A stretch of 64,000 bases of DNA from Deinandra increscens subsp. villosa (Eukaryota > Streptophyta > Magnoliopsida > Asterales > Asteraceae): NCBI GenBank assembly GCA_039602395.1, contig JBCNJP010000006.1, positions 56,881,502-56,945,501 of the forward strand, in the 5' to 3' direction. Shown here piece after piece: positions 1-11,889 of the stretch (position 1 is the stretch's first letter; each line of letters starts with the position of its first letter). The position numbers and the translations under genes are program-made. The notes below the pieces were generated by a model. That model was not told the origin of the DNA and did no database searches. It saw nothing but the letters and a program-made list of their open reading frames with translations.

Positions 1-63
1 TGTATATGTTAAATAATCCTTGTGTGTTTCATGAAAAGAGTAAAAGTATCAGAGTGGCTATAC

Positions 64-2020
64 CATTGTATGGGCTTGAAAATGCATTGCATTGTATCAT
101 CTTCGCACTAACCTTTTTTTTGAAAGCCTTTAAAACGATATCCTGAAGAAAAGGTGATCGTACTTACAAATTTAAAAAAAAAAAAAAAAAAAAGACGAGT
201 ATGATAAGAAAAAAACATCTATTGACCTGTTGACCATAACTAGGTTTTTCTCGATCATAAGTGGTCTTTACTTGCCCCACGCTAAACTAGTTTATTCGTG
301 ACGCACACTTGCACTTAACTAATAGTCATGTTTTGTGTTTCCTACTACCTGGTAGCATGTCCTGTGATAAAATAATGAATGCTATCATAAACATACCTCT
401 ACTTCTGATGATGTTAAGGAATGATACAAATTCTCTAGCAATACCAGAGAGCCTGTTTCATGAGCTTTCTGCATCCTGTCCTCCCAAGGCTGGTGAAAAG
501 GAAACAAATAACATAAATGAGATTATAAACATAATCTGGTCAAACTGCACTTTGATAATGTTGGAAACAAGTTAGGAATGTGAATGTCATGTTATTTTAA
601 ATTAGCCTCGCAAAAAGCGCCAAAGCTGTAAATGTACAATTATATACATATAGAAAGATCTTCTATCCATTTTAGTGAAGTTCTAAACCCTCTTATTGGA
701 TATAGATTTTCTTTCTGTTAGTTACCATATGAATCTTGTGATATTAATTATAGATTTTCTTTTTGCAACCTTTTCTGTTACTTGGAGATTCTATCATGAT
801 ATTTTACATGATTTAAAGTTCCCCAATCACCTAAATAAGTTCATATATTTCGTGTTACAATTACATGCTTTAAAAATAGTCAATGAAGGAACCAGAAAAG
901 AAATCTATGACGATTGACTAGTCTATATGAAATAAGGATAACTCACCAGTTCCTTGAACCATTCACTTTTATCCTGCATGCACACAAAAAAAGGCGTTGT
1001 ATCCAAGTCTTTAGAAGTAAATGAATGTATTAAACCAAAGTTGTTGGCCCACTTGGATATTTAACATTTTACCAATTTTGGTTTTTTCTCAATCATTATA
1101 GATTTGCTATCAGCTTCAATGATCTTCTGCTTATCAACTTCAAAATCTTGAGGCTTTCTTTTCTTTGAGTGATAAGTATCAGGTGAAGCACGAGACTTTA
1201 AGACCGTAGGAGAAGTGCTCTTTGTTTCACACTTGGAAGACGAGTTTGATTTTCCTGCAACTTCAGGGCCCCCCTTGGGTTTTGGATTAAAAAAATGCCC
1301 AACTGCAAATGCGGACACAGAAATTACTATAACTAAGACCTTCAGGAACAATCTAGAAAAAAACAAAATCAAAATATGTGCATGTAACCACAATGCATAG
1401 CAAGTACAAACCTTCAACTCCAGCTATCTTATCTAGAAAATTTTCAGATAATCTGCATTTTTCGACATCAAATGTCCGATAAAATACATGGTGTGACATT
1501 TTTAGTTCTTCCATAGATGCTTGGGGATTCCTCTCATCCTTAGATGTGCATACAACATTGCATTTCCCACAAATTGTTTCCTAAAAAGCCATATCCAAAT
1601 CAAGAAAATAGAATGAACAACAATTTGATAATTAAAAAAAAAACAAAAAACTTCTATTACCAGGGGATTAAAGTTAGAAACACCATTGCCTTCACCCGAA
1701 GCTAGGAATATTTCATTGTTGAGATGATGAACACCTCTTAACCAATTTTGTATCTCTGCGGGACGAAAATACCACACAAGTTTCACCATCTTTTTCAGCC
1801 GTGGAGTCTCATATATCTCAACAATCTTAGCAATATATGGCTTTCGTTGACCCTCACACCACACATAAACAGAATCATAAAGAAAATAATCTACACCGTC
1901 GTACGTAAATGATTCATAATATTGGAATTTGGGATTTTTGGCACCATGACGCCCTTTTTGACCCCACTTAAACTCAATATTCCCTGATAGATTTTCATTT
2001 TCTTCTTCACGCGTTGACAT
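64..2020 (-). CDS. ASI1: ASI1-like BAH and RRM domain protein, 5' part of gene (six exons, continues past window start)
   Basis: Six minus-strand exons join in frame with GT/AG borders: 2020-1661, 1580-1412, 1302-1073, 973-947, 489-397 and 142-64. The last border is an internal donor, so the gene runs out of the window. The ATG at 2020 follows a CAG acceptor in the leader. Exons 1-3 encode a BAH domain; visible motifs are YESFTYDG, LVWYFRPAEI, NPQASMEELKM, VFYRTFDVEKC and DKIAGVE. A charged linker and DKSEWFKEL follow. Exon 5 (PWEDRMQKAHETGSLVLLEN) opens an RRM that continues in exon 6 (MIQCNAFSSPYNG). This order matches Arabidopsis ANTI-SILENCING 1, a nuclear RNA- and chromatin-binding protein that promotes full-length transcription across heterochromatin-bearing introns. 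I see no stop or frameshift. The family assignment is firm; the end of the RRM and the C terminus lie outside the window. Confidence 0.85.
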
Positions 2021-2233
2021 GTCTGCAGATTACAAAATCAAGAAAAACAAAAAGGGTCTTCATATAGTATCAATTTAGGGTATATTTGTATAAGAAAACT
2101 ATATTACAGTTACTACTTGCTATTTAAGTGATGGGATATTTAGATATTGTGTTTACTAGAATCATAGAACATCCACAATAGTATATTTTAAAAAATTATA
2201 GCTCACGTAAATGAGAGAGCATGATCCGGACGG

Positions 2234-2834
2234 CAGGGGCGGCCCAATGGGCCAAGCAACACAAGATAGGGCTTAAGGCCCCCATTTCTTAATTTTTTCT
2301 ATATATTTAAAATATGTGTATACATGTGAATGCAATTAAATTATCAAATGAGTTGGTTGGAATGATGGTTAAATGCATGAATACAAACCTTTAGGTCCCA
2401 AGCTCAAATCTTGTATACTATATTTACATTTAACTTTTTTGTTTCTCTTTTCTAATTTCTAGATTTTTTTGTCTTTTCTTTTTGGTTTTTTTACTTTCTT
2501 ATTTTCTTTCCTTCTTTACTTTTTTATTTGGGTTTTCTTGGTTTAGTTTAATACACTTGTGTTTACGTATTACTAACATATTTGAATGTTTTATTAAACA
2601 ATTTGCATCGAATAAGATTAGAAAACTTAATTAATTCTAATCATATTTGTCCACATGCAATCAGAATAAAAACGATTCACTCTACTAACTATTAACAATA
2701 TAGTTTATTATTACTAGACCCAAACAGGATAAAAAAGAAGTATCTAAAACTGAAACGAAACGTAACTTTTAAAATGCCGAAATGCCCAAATGTTAGTTCG
2801 CTTGGGGGCCCCCGAATTGTTTGAGCCGCCCCTG
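2234..2834. mobile_element. Non-autonomous hAT-type element
   Basis: A 601-bp element starts with CAGGGGCGGC and ends with its exact inverse, GCCGCCCCTG. Just inside both ends lie G/C-rich GGCCCCC tracts, as in many plant hAT elements. The interior is AT-rich without an ORF. The flanks CCGGACGG and TCTAGAGG do not give a clean 8-bp duplication, so the target site may be eroded. It lies in the inferred 5'UTR intron of the ASI1-like gene. Confidence 0.7.
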
Positions 2835-3041
2835 TCTAGAGGAGAGAGGGAGTATGGGCTTTTCTTTGCAAACATGTCCAAAAACAGGTTATGTGAGAGG
2901 GGGAAGAGAGAGGGCACGATTTAGGGCTCTTTTGGAGCAGTTTTTCACTGTGAAAGCGGCAAAAGCTCGGGCAGAGTTTGGCAGGGGTGACGGGCTCGGC
3001 GTTTAGTTCTCCTATGCCCGTAGGGAGGATTGAAATCCCTA

Positions 3042-3165
3042 CTAGAAATGTACAATTCTCCACATAATCAATAACTATTTACTAAGCCTAGAAATGTACA
3101 ATTCTCCACACATACTATTTACCAAGCCTAAAAAATACACAATTCTCCACATAATCAAGTAATCA
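3042..3165. repeat. Short tandem repeat, about three 40-46 bp units
   Basis: The motif CTAGAAATGTACAATTCTCC recurs at 3042 and 3088 and, degenerate, at 3128. Each copy is followed by CACATAATCAA- or CATACTATTTAC-like sequence. It is non-coding and sits in the inferred leader intron of the ASI1-like gene. Confidence 0.6.
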
Positions 3166-3468
3166 ACAACTAATGAAAACCTATAACGGGGGAAATCAAA
3201 ACAAACATAAGAACAAACAACTATTCATCAACTGAATCACTACTAGAAAACCTGTATATCAACATAATAACATAATGTAAACCTACAATGAGAAAACAGG
3301 CATATGACAAATGCTTGATCACAATCAAAATGCTTCAGTAAACAGATAGCCCTAAATCATCGCTATCATAGTTAAAAAGGTTACATTAAATTCTAATGCG
3401 AGAAAGCGAACAGATATCAAACCAAATAACAACAAATTCATCGAGGAAAGAACAATCAACGGCTTTAC

Positions 3469-3600
3469 CAGATTGAAGCTCGCAGCTGTGAAAAACGACG
3501 ATCAAAAAAACTCACGCAGATATTGAGTTTTCATTTTTGTTTTTGTGGAGCACAAAACGATGAAAAAAAAAAACTGTTCCCTCTCTAAAAGAACTTCAGT
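3469..3600 (-). promoter_or_regulatory. Probable 5'UTR exon of the ASI1-like gene
   Basis: On the minus strand a donor-like CAATCTG|GTAAAG lies at 3469/3468. An acceptor-like TAATCTGCAG lies directly before the start codon, at about 2024. Together they suggest a leader intron of about 1.45 kb and a non-coding first exon here. The transcription start is not defined and no TATA box was assigned. This is inference from splice-like sequences only. Confidence 0.35.
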
Positions 3601-3929
3601 AGCCGTGGGTGGGAGCTAAAATGCGCCGGGGAGTAGTGCGTAAGAATGGCTACGGTGGTAGTTGTGGGACTAAAATGCGCCCAGGTGAGAATCTACAATG
3701 CTGCGGGATTGTCCATGCGTTTCCCTCACGGTTTTTGAGGGGTGGTGTGTTTCAAAATGTTTTCTACAAAATCCATATATATTCTATGGATTTTTCATAT
3801 TTGTTTTTATTATGTTTTCCTTTAATATTTTTATGTTATTATATTATTTTCTTTCTCTACGTATATTTTTTGAACGACTAACAAACATAAAATTGTCCAC
3901 GATACTACTGTACGGAATGATTCAATGAC

Positions 3930-4195
3930 AAAAAGTCACCACTAGCCGGTCCAACCCAGCCGCACAGAACCCTTAAGCACACTCAAGTTATCTCTAGTTC
4001 TGTGGAAAACCCACCCGCCCAAAAGCCCACTGGTGGTAAAACTCAGTCGCTCTCGGGATCGAGCCAAAAACAACAAGATCATGGTCTTCCTTCATAGAGC
4101 CATCATGACTAATATTGCTGGGAGCAAGAATAGAACCTGAGTCACTTGGACATCAGGTGATCACCCTAACCACTCCAACAACATGTCATTGTCTC
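3930..4195 (-). mobile_element. tRNA-derived SINE-like repeat
   Basis: Read on the minus strand, a tRNA-like head has an A-box-like GAGTGGTTAGGGTGATCAC and a B-box-like GACTCAGGTTCTATTC about 15 bp further on. The body runs toward 3930. No target duplication was resolved and the borders are approximate. Confidence 0.4.
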
Positions 4196-6020
4196 TCTCT
4201 ACGTATATAATGAATATTTTGAAAATCCATTTGAGAGCATTCACAGCCATTCATTATCTATATCCTTATAATTTATATATTTATTATTTTTTTTCTCTTT
4301 CACTCACAATCACAATTAAATAATACATTTTTATACCATTTTTTCTCTCTTTCACTCATAACTAAACCTCAAATTTTACATAATTCACACTTTTTTTTGT
4401 TAAATATACAGATTTTCAATATCATTTATTTTTCATCCACTCACAAACCACTTACTACTAAACCTTAAATTTTAAGGAATACGCTCACATAAATTATACC
4501 AAACGGGCTATGAATTGAGTTCTTAAAAACCCTAAAAACTCTATATAGGTCATTGAACTTGGCAATAGATGATGAGATCAATTCACTTTTTTATTTATTT
4601 ATTTTTTATTTATTTAAATAGAATAAATGACAAAATGACAAAATAGTAATCTTATCCATCATTTCTCTCTTTAACTTTTTCAATTTTCAAGATAAACAAT
4701 CTATTTTTTCTCCAATTATTTTAACTTCAAAAATGACACAAATCTACTTCTCTCTCTAACTTTTTCAACTTTCAAAACACCAATAATTACTATATCTCCA
4801 ACTTTTTAAAATTTTATTTTTTTTAATTTTCAAAACACGAATTGTACATATATGAAAAAAATACTACTGCTATTAAACATATGTTCATGTCGTCGCCCAA
4901 TTTTACCCTCATAGCGCCCTAAGGGGCGCTATGTAAAGCATATAATAACCATTACAGATAGCCTTATAAAAACAGTGGGTTAATTCTTTTTTTATATGCT
5001 TGTTTACATCCTTTTTTTATATCAAATATATAATAATACTCGAAGGATCCAGTTATAATAAAGTGTCAGGTAAATGGGCAACAAGTTGCACCCCCCCCCC
5101 CCCTCCTTATAGCAAAACCGATCCTTTTTCACCATTTGATAACAAAAGTTTATGATAACAGGTTGGTTAGACCATAACCAGTGACAGGTCCAGAAACTTT
5201 TTTAAGTAGTGTAAAAAAAAGCCAGTAAAAGGTAATACAAATTAATAAAAAACAACATTAAAATTAGTTATTTTTATTCAAGAAATTTGATAACTTTGGG
5301 TGCCTTGGGACCCAAAAATAGCTAAAAATAAGTTATTTTCACAAACCTTTGCTGCTTTGGGTGTCAAAAACAGCTAAAAGTAGCCATTTTCAACAACCTT
5401 GGGTGCCTCGGAAAAGAACCTTGGGTGCCTAATCATTCGGTTCAGAAAATTAGCACTAAAATTTTGAATTTAAGTGGATGCCTAGGACTCCACTGGGTCT
5501 CAGGTGGATCCGCAAGTGGACCCACATGGCCTATGACCATAACCTTTTATGATGTGAATCAACTCGTAAAACTCACACCCTTCCCCTTTCAAACCCCCTT
5601 TCCGGGTTCAATCCTCTTTGACTTTTCCTTTTTTATTTTTTTTTCTTCTCTATATGACTATATATTTTTTTATAACTTTCTTTTCTCTGTTCTACTTTTT
5701 ATAAAGATAGTTTCAATACAAAGCGAGAATAAACCAGCAAGGCTGTCGCACATTTGGTTACAAAGCGAGAACGAAATGTACTCAACAACAACGTCAAAAC
5801 GAGTATCGCTTTATAAAATAAAATTGACATGAAGAAGATTCAAACCTTGTAACTAAAGGTTACACGCCACACGTCAAACCACTAACACCAACCTCTTATA
5901 TACTTATTAATATTTTTTTACTTTAATATTAACAGGGAAGTGTGTAAAATCCAAGGTCACTTGTTATATCAAACTTGTAAGGAACACATATATTGTGGTG
6001 AATCACTATTAACCTATGGT
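4196..6020. other. AT-rich intergenic DNA, no gene
   Basis: No coding exon is visible. The stretch contains a 13-C run at 5091-5103 and a short repeated motif (TTGGGTGCC, AAAAACAGCTAAAA) at about 5298-5430. At about 5830-5910 a minus-strand tRNA-like segment (TTAGTGGTTTGACG, AGGTTTGAATC) could be the head of another SINE. ORFs here are short and do not resemble proteins I know. Confidence 0.4.
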
Positions 6021-6028
6021 CTTGGAAG

Positions 6029-6735
6029 TAGAGGTGAGAAAATCGGTTCGGTTTTGAGAGCTGGTTTGGGTGTTGACCGGTTTGGGTCAAAATCGGTTTG
6101 GGCTAAAACTGTTCGGTTTGAGAACCGGTTTTCAGGGGATAGAAGTCGAACCACCCAAACCGGTTACGGTTTGGAACCGAAACCGGTTTGGACCGGTTCC
6201 TCCGCTTAAATTTTTTTTAAAATCATTATATAAACTAGTAAAACATACTTTATATTGAATTCAAACATTACAAACACAAGTTGTTCGAGATAGATAGGTT
6301 ACAAAGATAGATGTTCGAGATAGATAGGTTACAAACACAAGTTGTTCGAGACCGTTTTTCAACTCAACCAAGTCGAAATGTACACCGAACAACGTTGACA
6401 TTACTTTGAGCAGTAGAACTTGCCATTTGAAGTGAAAAAATTAGTGTGTTTGAGTACTTTTTTTAGAGGTAGAGAAGTGGGGTAATGTTTATAACACACC
6501 ATGGGCTATATATACAAAAGATTAGGGTTAAAATGGTTATATTAAAGGTCTTAAAATTGATGCGTACAAGCCGGTTTGTACGCGAAGGGAGGGAAACCGG
6601 TTAGAATCAGTTTGGGTTTGTATCGTTCGGGTGAAACCAGTTTGGGTTTGTATCGTTCGGGTGAAACCAGTTTGGATCGGTTTTGGTTTGAAACTGGTTT
6701 GGAACCGAAAAATCAGTTTTAAATTTGCACCTCTA
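6029..6735. mobile_element. Non-autonomous hAT-type MITE with CCGGTTTGG-rich interior
   Basis: The element is bounded by TAGAGGTG and CACCTCTA. The flanking octamers CTTGGAAG and CTTAGGAG match at 6 of 8 positions, as expected for an old hAT duplication. Both subterminal regions are packed with variants of CGGTTTGG and ACCGGTTT, typical of transposase-binding repeats. A partial internal direct repeat (CAGTTTGGGTTTGTATCG) lies near 6610-6660. It has no ORF of its own. Confidence 0.65.
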
Positions 6736-6743
6736 CTTAGGAG

Positions 6744-7886
6744 TACTTGGTAAAAATGATCATATAAAATAACCTGAAAAAACTCAAGTGTCCCCTATTT
6801 GCTATTGGGCCTAATCCCACGAGCTAAAGGATTGGATCGGAGCCCATTTGTCAATGTAACATGGGTTACATCATCATGTTCCACGATGGAATGATGGTGG
6901 ATGCTATATGCTATCTTCAGACTCGTAATCGTCGTTCCTTGTACATGATAATAAATCAACTGGAGAGGTAGTTCAACCATGATAATAATAATCATAATAA
7001 TAATAAGGTTCAAAGATTGTGCCTACTTGATTTTTTGTGCTGAATCGTTAGGGTTTACTAGCTACTCCTATTGTCCTCACCAGGGAGAGTCACAGTTCTC
7101 AATAATAAGTCCTACGAAGCTATGCTTGCATATTTAGCGTAATACCGAGTAGGAGCTGTGGCCGCTCCCCTAATGAGTTCAAAAAATGACAAAACCAGTG
7201 AACCTCATCTTAAGCGGGATAAACTGGTTGGCTGGCTCCTGAGCAACCAAGGGTGTCGCATCTATAACATTAAGCAAACGACAAGGCAAAAATTCTTATC
7301 ATTAGACTAGATTAGAGAGGTGGCTCAACCTTGTGATGAGGTAGTACCGATCGGTAGAGCAAACTGCAGGCCCGATGGCGAGGTTAGGGAGGTAGCTCAG
7401 CCAGTGACATAGTTAAGTTTCAGCTGAGCACAGATTAAAGATGTAGCCTTGTCGTTAGAGCGATTTGCTGAGATTTCTTAAACCGAGGTAAAGTTCCGGT
7501 CCAAAATGGAATTGCATACATTTATCATATTGTGCATCAAGAAAAATCTGAACAGATAAATCACAAGCAAATGATAATGAATTGGTGTCTCTTATATAAC
7601 AAACAATTTGACTCGACGACTGTTTAGAACAGTTAACTGTTCACAACAGGCTTATAAACAATTTGAACGAACCCGCAATACCAACCACAAACGAGTAAAC
7701 AAGCTACACGTGAGTAAGAGCGCTCTTTAGCCTGCCCAAAACTTAGAACCAGGGCGTGGCTTATCAAAAATACACTCGAGGAATAGGAATCTTGGATTCA
7801 TTCCTCTTGATATGAACAAAAAGAACCAAACCTCGCACCCTACAGACCTCGCCAAATTTTTTAAATTAATCTATTGCTAAGATCCC
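6744..7886. other. Intergenic region downstream of the hydrolase gene
   Basis: No coding exon is recognised. Short direct repeats of the form GAGGTNGCTCANCC occur at about 7317 and 7390. The hydrolase 3'UTR and polyadenylation region should lie just below 7887, but no specific signal was assigned. Confidence 0.3.
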
Positions 7887-10800
7887 CTAGTTGATTTCAG
7901 AATCTACTGAAATTAACAGTTTGCTAATGAATGGTAATGCAGCTGCAAGCAACGCCTTCGGGCACTCCTCGTGAGGCAGATGGCCACAACCAGATATCAC
8001 AACTAGTCTCTGCATATAGATATATATGGAATTTCCAGTCAGATGAGGTCATAAGTTATACATTGACGTTGGAAATTTCAACCCGCTTATTAACAGGTTG
8101 ATTTTGAGGTATGTTTGATCTCAAATGGGTCAAAAACATATTGAAAGTCACCCAAAATATAGCTTTAATCAGCCTCCCATATCGTTTTACTCAAGAAATT
8201 TACAACTAAAAATTTCTTCATAATTAACGTTTCAATTCTTCGTCAAAATTTCGAAAAAATGGAATAAAACTTGTTGGTCAACCCAGCCCAATTCAAACCT
8301 GTTGCCCAACCTGCCCATTTATTGACTCTACGTCTCTACCCGTGGGTATGGAAACCAGACAGTTAATATATTGTTAAAGTAAGAAAAGAAGAGGGTCAGG
8401 ATGGAAAAAGAATAAACTCACAGAATTTACAAACTTTGCCGCCATGGCTTGAACAGATTTTAGAGGAACAAGAGCATCTTCGGCTCCAGCAATAACCAAA
8501 AGTGGTGTGTCGTCCACTGCTTTTACCAGCAACGATTCATTTTGTTGTGTGAAAATTGTTTCAGATGATAGCTTACCAATCTCATGTAATGCTTCATCCC
8601 AACCTTCTACACATAGTGGCGCCTGATATCATACCAAAACATCACTTTCCATAATGTGAAAGATGATAAAAATATGAATATAAACAAATATTGTTTACCA
8701 AAATCATGTATTTACATAGATACCTTGTAAAGGCTTAACACATCCGTTGTTAGCTTGGTGGCATCATACCATGCCCGCCTGTTAACAACCTGTGAAATTT
8801 CCGTTCGAAGTAGAGAACGAACCAAATGCTTCTTTCCTAAAGATGTGCGCATGAGTATTCTAGCAAATCCAGGAACAACTTCTCTTGACAAACTTGTTGT
8901 CAGCAATACTACACCTTTAATTTCCACCTGAAAATGTTTCATCTTGATCTATTATCATGTAATCATTCTTTTTTATTTTTATTAAAGTAAAATATAAAAA
9001 ACTGGTTAACTTACATCAACAATATTTGGAGACGCCTTTAATCTTTGTGCAGCCTTTAAAGCAAGAAGGCCTCCATCATCATGACCAACAAGCACAACAG
9101 AAGAGAGCCCCATTTCTTTACAGAACAAAAGAAGCATGTCAACCTGGAAAATATTTACAAATATGCAGTTGAGATGTATGCTTGATTTTACAAGAAATAT
9201 GAACTACAAATACTGGAAGATACATCACCTGAGTATCAAGCATGTATGGGTTGGGAACATTATTAGATTCCCATTCATCTCGCCTTGGTCTTGAAGTCAA
9301 ACCCCAACCAGGACGGTCAAAAGCTGCTACCATACAATTAACATGTCTAGACAACTCACCCATAACATGCCTCCATGAGAATACACCCCCACCAAACCCA
9401 TGCACCAGAACAATCCCAAACTGGCCATTTACTTCAGGAACTTGTTCAAGTGATTGATAAACAGGTTTCATAGTCGCATGCTCATCACTCCCTTCATTTA
9501 AACTGAAAATAGGAATTTCTTCAGAAAGTACAACGGGGGAGTTAGTACCATCCAATAAAGGAGTATACAAAGGAGATGTGTGAATGTGATTGCTAAAGCT
9601 CCTGCGAAGATGATGTTGTGTTTTTGGAATAATATTTAATAATGGCCTCTCAATCAAGGTAGAAGATAATGTACGTGAAGGTGGACTAGGCATGCTAACT
9701 TTGTAGTGAAGAGTGACACCCTGGCAGCCCATGAATAGACTGTCCACATCAGCAAGTAATCTAACTGAGAGTTCACCATCATTATGACCTTGCCCTGTGG
9801 GCTTTCGTCTAATTTCACTGTCACTTTTTGGTGTCCGACCAGCAGGAGTTGGAGATCGTGGTACTTTAGCATACCCAGATGTAAATAAAAGCCTACTTGA
9901 AATAACCTACAAGTTAAAAATAAAAATAAGAATCAAACTAGAATTAAAGATTGCACCGAACTTTTTAGAAAATAGCAGTAACTAAACGTACTGATTCAGG
10001 ATCAATTCGGTGAAGCAAAAGCTTTCTTCGTGCTCTGCAGCTTGCCCGGTAAGCTATAACGATATGCCCAAGAGCAAATACCACAGACGAGAGAAACAAT
10101 ACAGGCATCCCCCATGATTTCTTTAAATGAATCCTTTTTCTTGAAGGAGAAGTTGAAGCTTCAGCTTCGAGTTGTGAATTGACAGTGAAAATACAAACTT
10201 TTACTGATAAAAGAAGAATCGAAAAGGTGGAGCACAATGTAACTGTGCCAAGATACTGCCCATGTGAAAGCACAGGACTGTCATAGATCATATAAACACC
10301 TGAAATTACAAATTAGGGATTTATATAACACTTATTTAGAAAAGGGTCCTGGTTCAGGAGTAGTATTAATAATTCACAGTTATGCAGATAGAAGATAATA
10401 AACTTAAAAATCAATGTCAAAATTATCCAGATCAACAAAAAATGAAATTGATGAAACTAATGATTTTCATCTTGTCAAGATATACATACATTCTTGTCTT
10501 TGCTCGATTGGAAAGCAATATCAGTATAGACTACCAATCTGGCTTATTGCTACACCTTCTACATGCAAAGAAACACTTCAACATCTTATTTATTTAATCA
10601 TCTCATTTTATTAGCAAAAATGGTCATCCATGAAAGAAAAAAGGTAAAAGCGAAGCAACGAGCACAAAAGCACAACTCACTAATATCAAGAAACACATAT
10701 GCTATCATGTAGCATCACTATAACAACATAACCAATAGAACTTTTTACTTGTGAATAGGGAAACAGTAATGGCACAAAACCATAACCAATAGAAATTGCT

Positions 10801-11361
10801 AAACAAACCAACACTTCAATAAAACTGAATTCACACATGAGCCATAAAGCTCTTCTCAGCAAATAGTCAGATACAAATGCGCAATTTCAGTAGTTAGGGT
10901 TCATAGCTGATTATAGACAACAGAAGAAGATAATACCAAACACACAGATAGCTGTGACTTTGAAGAATTTTCAAAACATGTGCAATATGAAGCAAAATTG
11001 CCAAAAAAAAAACCAAAATTATGCAGGCAGCCATACAGGCAAATATGGTTAAGAATTGCAAATGTAGATAGCGAAATGAAGTTGCTCACATACATGTGAT
11101 TATGAGAGATCTGACAACTGAAACCACGGGAATATCAGTCAATGAACTTCTAAACGAGTATCTACTCAAATGCTCTTTGAAGCTGTAGCAATTAACGCAG
11201 GTAAAGCTCGAAATCAAAACACAAGGAACCAACACATCACCAACTGCCACCAGAACAGGAAGCGATAACACCAGCAGAGACGCCACCATCACCACCATAA
11301 AATAAACCGTCCGTACAAACCTCCATAGTTTCTCCACCAACCCTCCCTTTCCGGCAGCCAT
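7887..11361 (-). CDS. Alpha/beta-hydrolase superfamily protein, membrane-anchored, seven exons
   Basis: Exons, minus strand: 11361-11094, 10299-9992, 9906-9229, 9143-9015, 8927-8724, 8622-8422 and 8009-7887, all in phase. They total 1911 bp, or 636 aa plus stop. The N-terminal 160 residues hold several hydrophobic segments (YFMVVMVASLLVLSLPVLVA; PVLFLSSVVFALG), suggesting membrane anchoring. The hydrolase fold follows: oxyanion region LVHGFGGGVFSWRHVM, then DRPGWGLTSRP, nucleophile elbow VLVGHDDGG, acid-residue region AGAEDALVPLKS, and histidine in GCGHLPHEE. The elbow carries Asp where serine hydrolases have Ser. Length and order match the Arabidopsis group that includes At1g15490 and At1g80280, whose substrate I do not know. 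The gene looks intact. The ATG at 11361 is chosen because MAAGKGGLVEKLWR matches the family N terminus. Confidence 0.9.
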
Positions 11362-11700
11362 ACCTGTCACAATTGTTACAATTACAACTCTCAGAGCTTA
11401 CTTTCCGATTCCGATGATCGCTGATTGAAGCCGGTCAACAGGAGATCTGAGGATGAAGATTTTGAAGAGTAGAAAAAGTGATAAACCCTAGCCGGCGCCG
11501 GATGAAGGTGCGGTGCGGCGCGGCGTATCGGCCATGTACGGCGGGGCGATCGCCGGCGGACCTCCGAGTGGAATCGAAGGTGGAGGGCGGTGGCTAGGGT
11601 TTGGAAGGGGGTTGAAAATTGGGGGAAAAAGGGATTTGATTTGAAAAGGGTTTGACGATGAGGAGGAGGAGGGAGGTCTGGTTAATTTCGACGATGAGCT
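11362..11700 (-). promoter_or_regulatory. GC-rich 5' leader and proximal promoter of the hydrolase gene
   Basis: The DNA upstream of the hydrolase start is much richer in G+C than its surroundings (GGCGCCGG, CCGCCGGCGATCGCC) and contains CT-rich tracts near 11640. That is typical of a plant 5'UTR. No convincing TATA box was seen, so the transcription start is unknown. Confidence 0.4.
11488..11535 (-). CDS. Upstream ORF of 15 codons in the hydrolase leader
   Basis: An ATG at 11535 opens a 15-residue frame (MADTPRRTAPSSGAG) that stops at TAG 11490-11488, 126 bp before the main start codon. It is a candidate translational control element if the leader extends this far. Its peptide sequence is not known to me, and translation is inferred. 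Confidence 0.35.
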   Translation of the reverse strand: MADTPRRTAPSSGAG

Positions 11701-11889
11701 CTTTCTCTTGTTGTTGGCTTGTTGTTTTGTTTCTCGTGTTTTTCAACGAGGGACTTATTCTTTTGAATTAATGTTTATTTATTTTTCTATAATATTTTAT
11801 TTCCTTTTTAATCATTTGATTCGTTTCATTTCAGCTTTGAACTTTCCTATGTTTTGTTTTTTGGTTTTTAAAATAGATAAATATAAGAG

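Noticed and set aside
2821..3063. Overlapping ORFs on both strands between the hAT element and the tandem repeat
   Set aside because: Short, in conflicting frames, no recognisable protein; they lie in an inferred intron.
7317..7500. Possible tRNA gene (GGTAGAGC-like motifs)
   Set aside because: Isolated motif without a cloverleaf or properly spaced B box.
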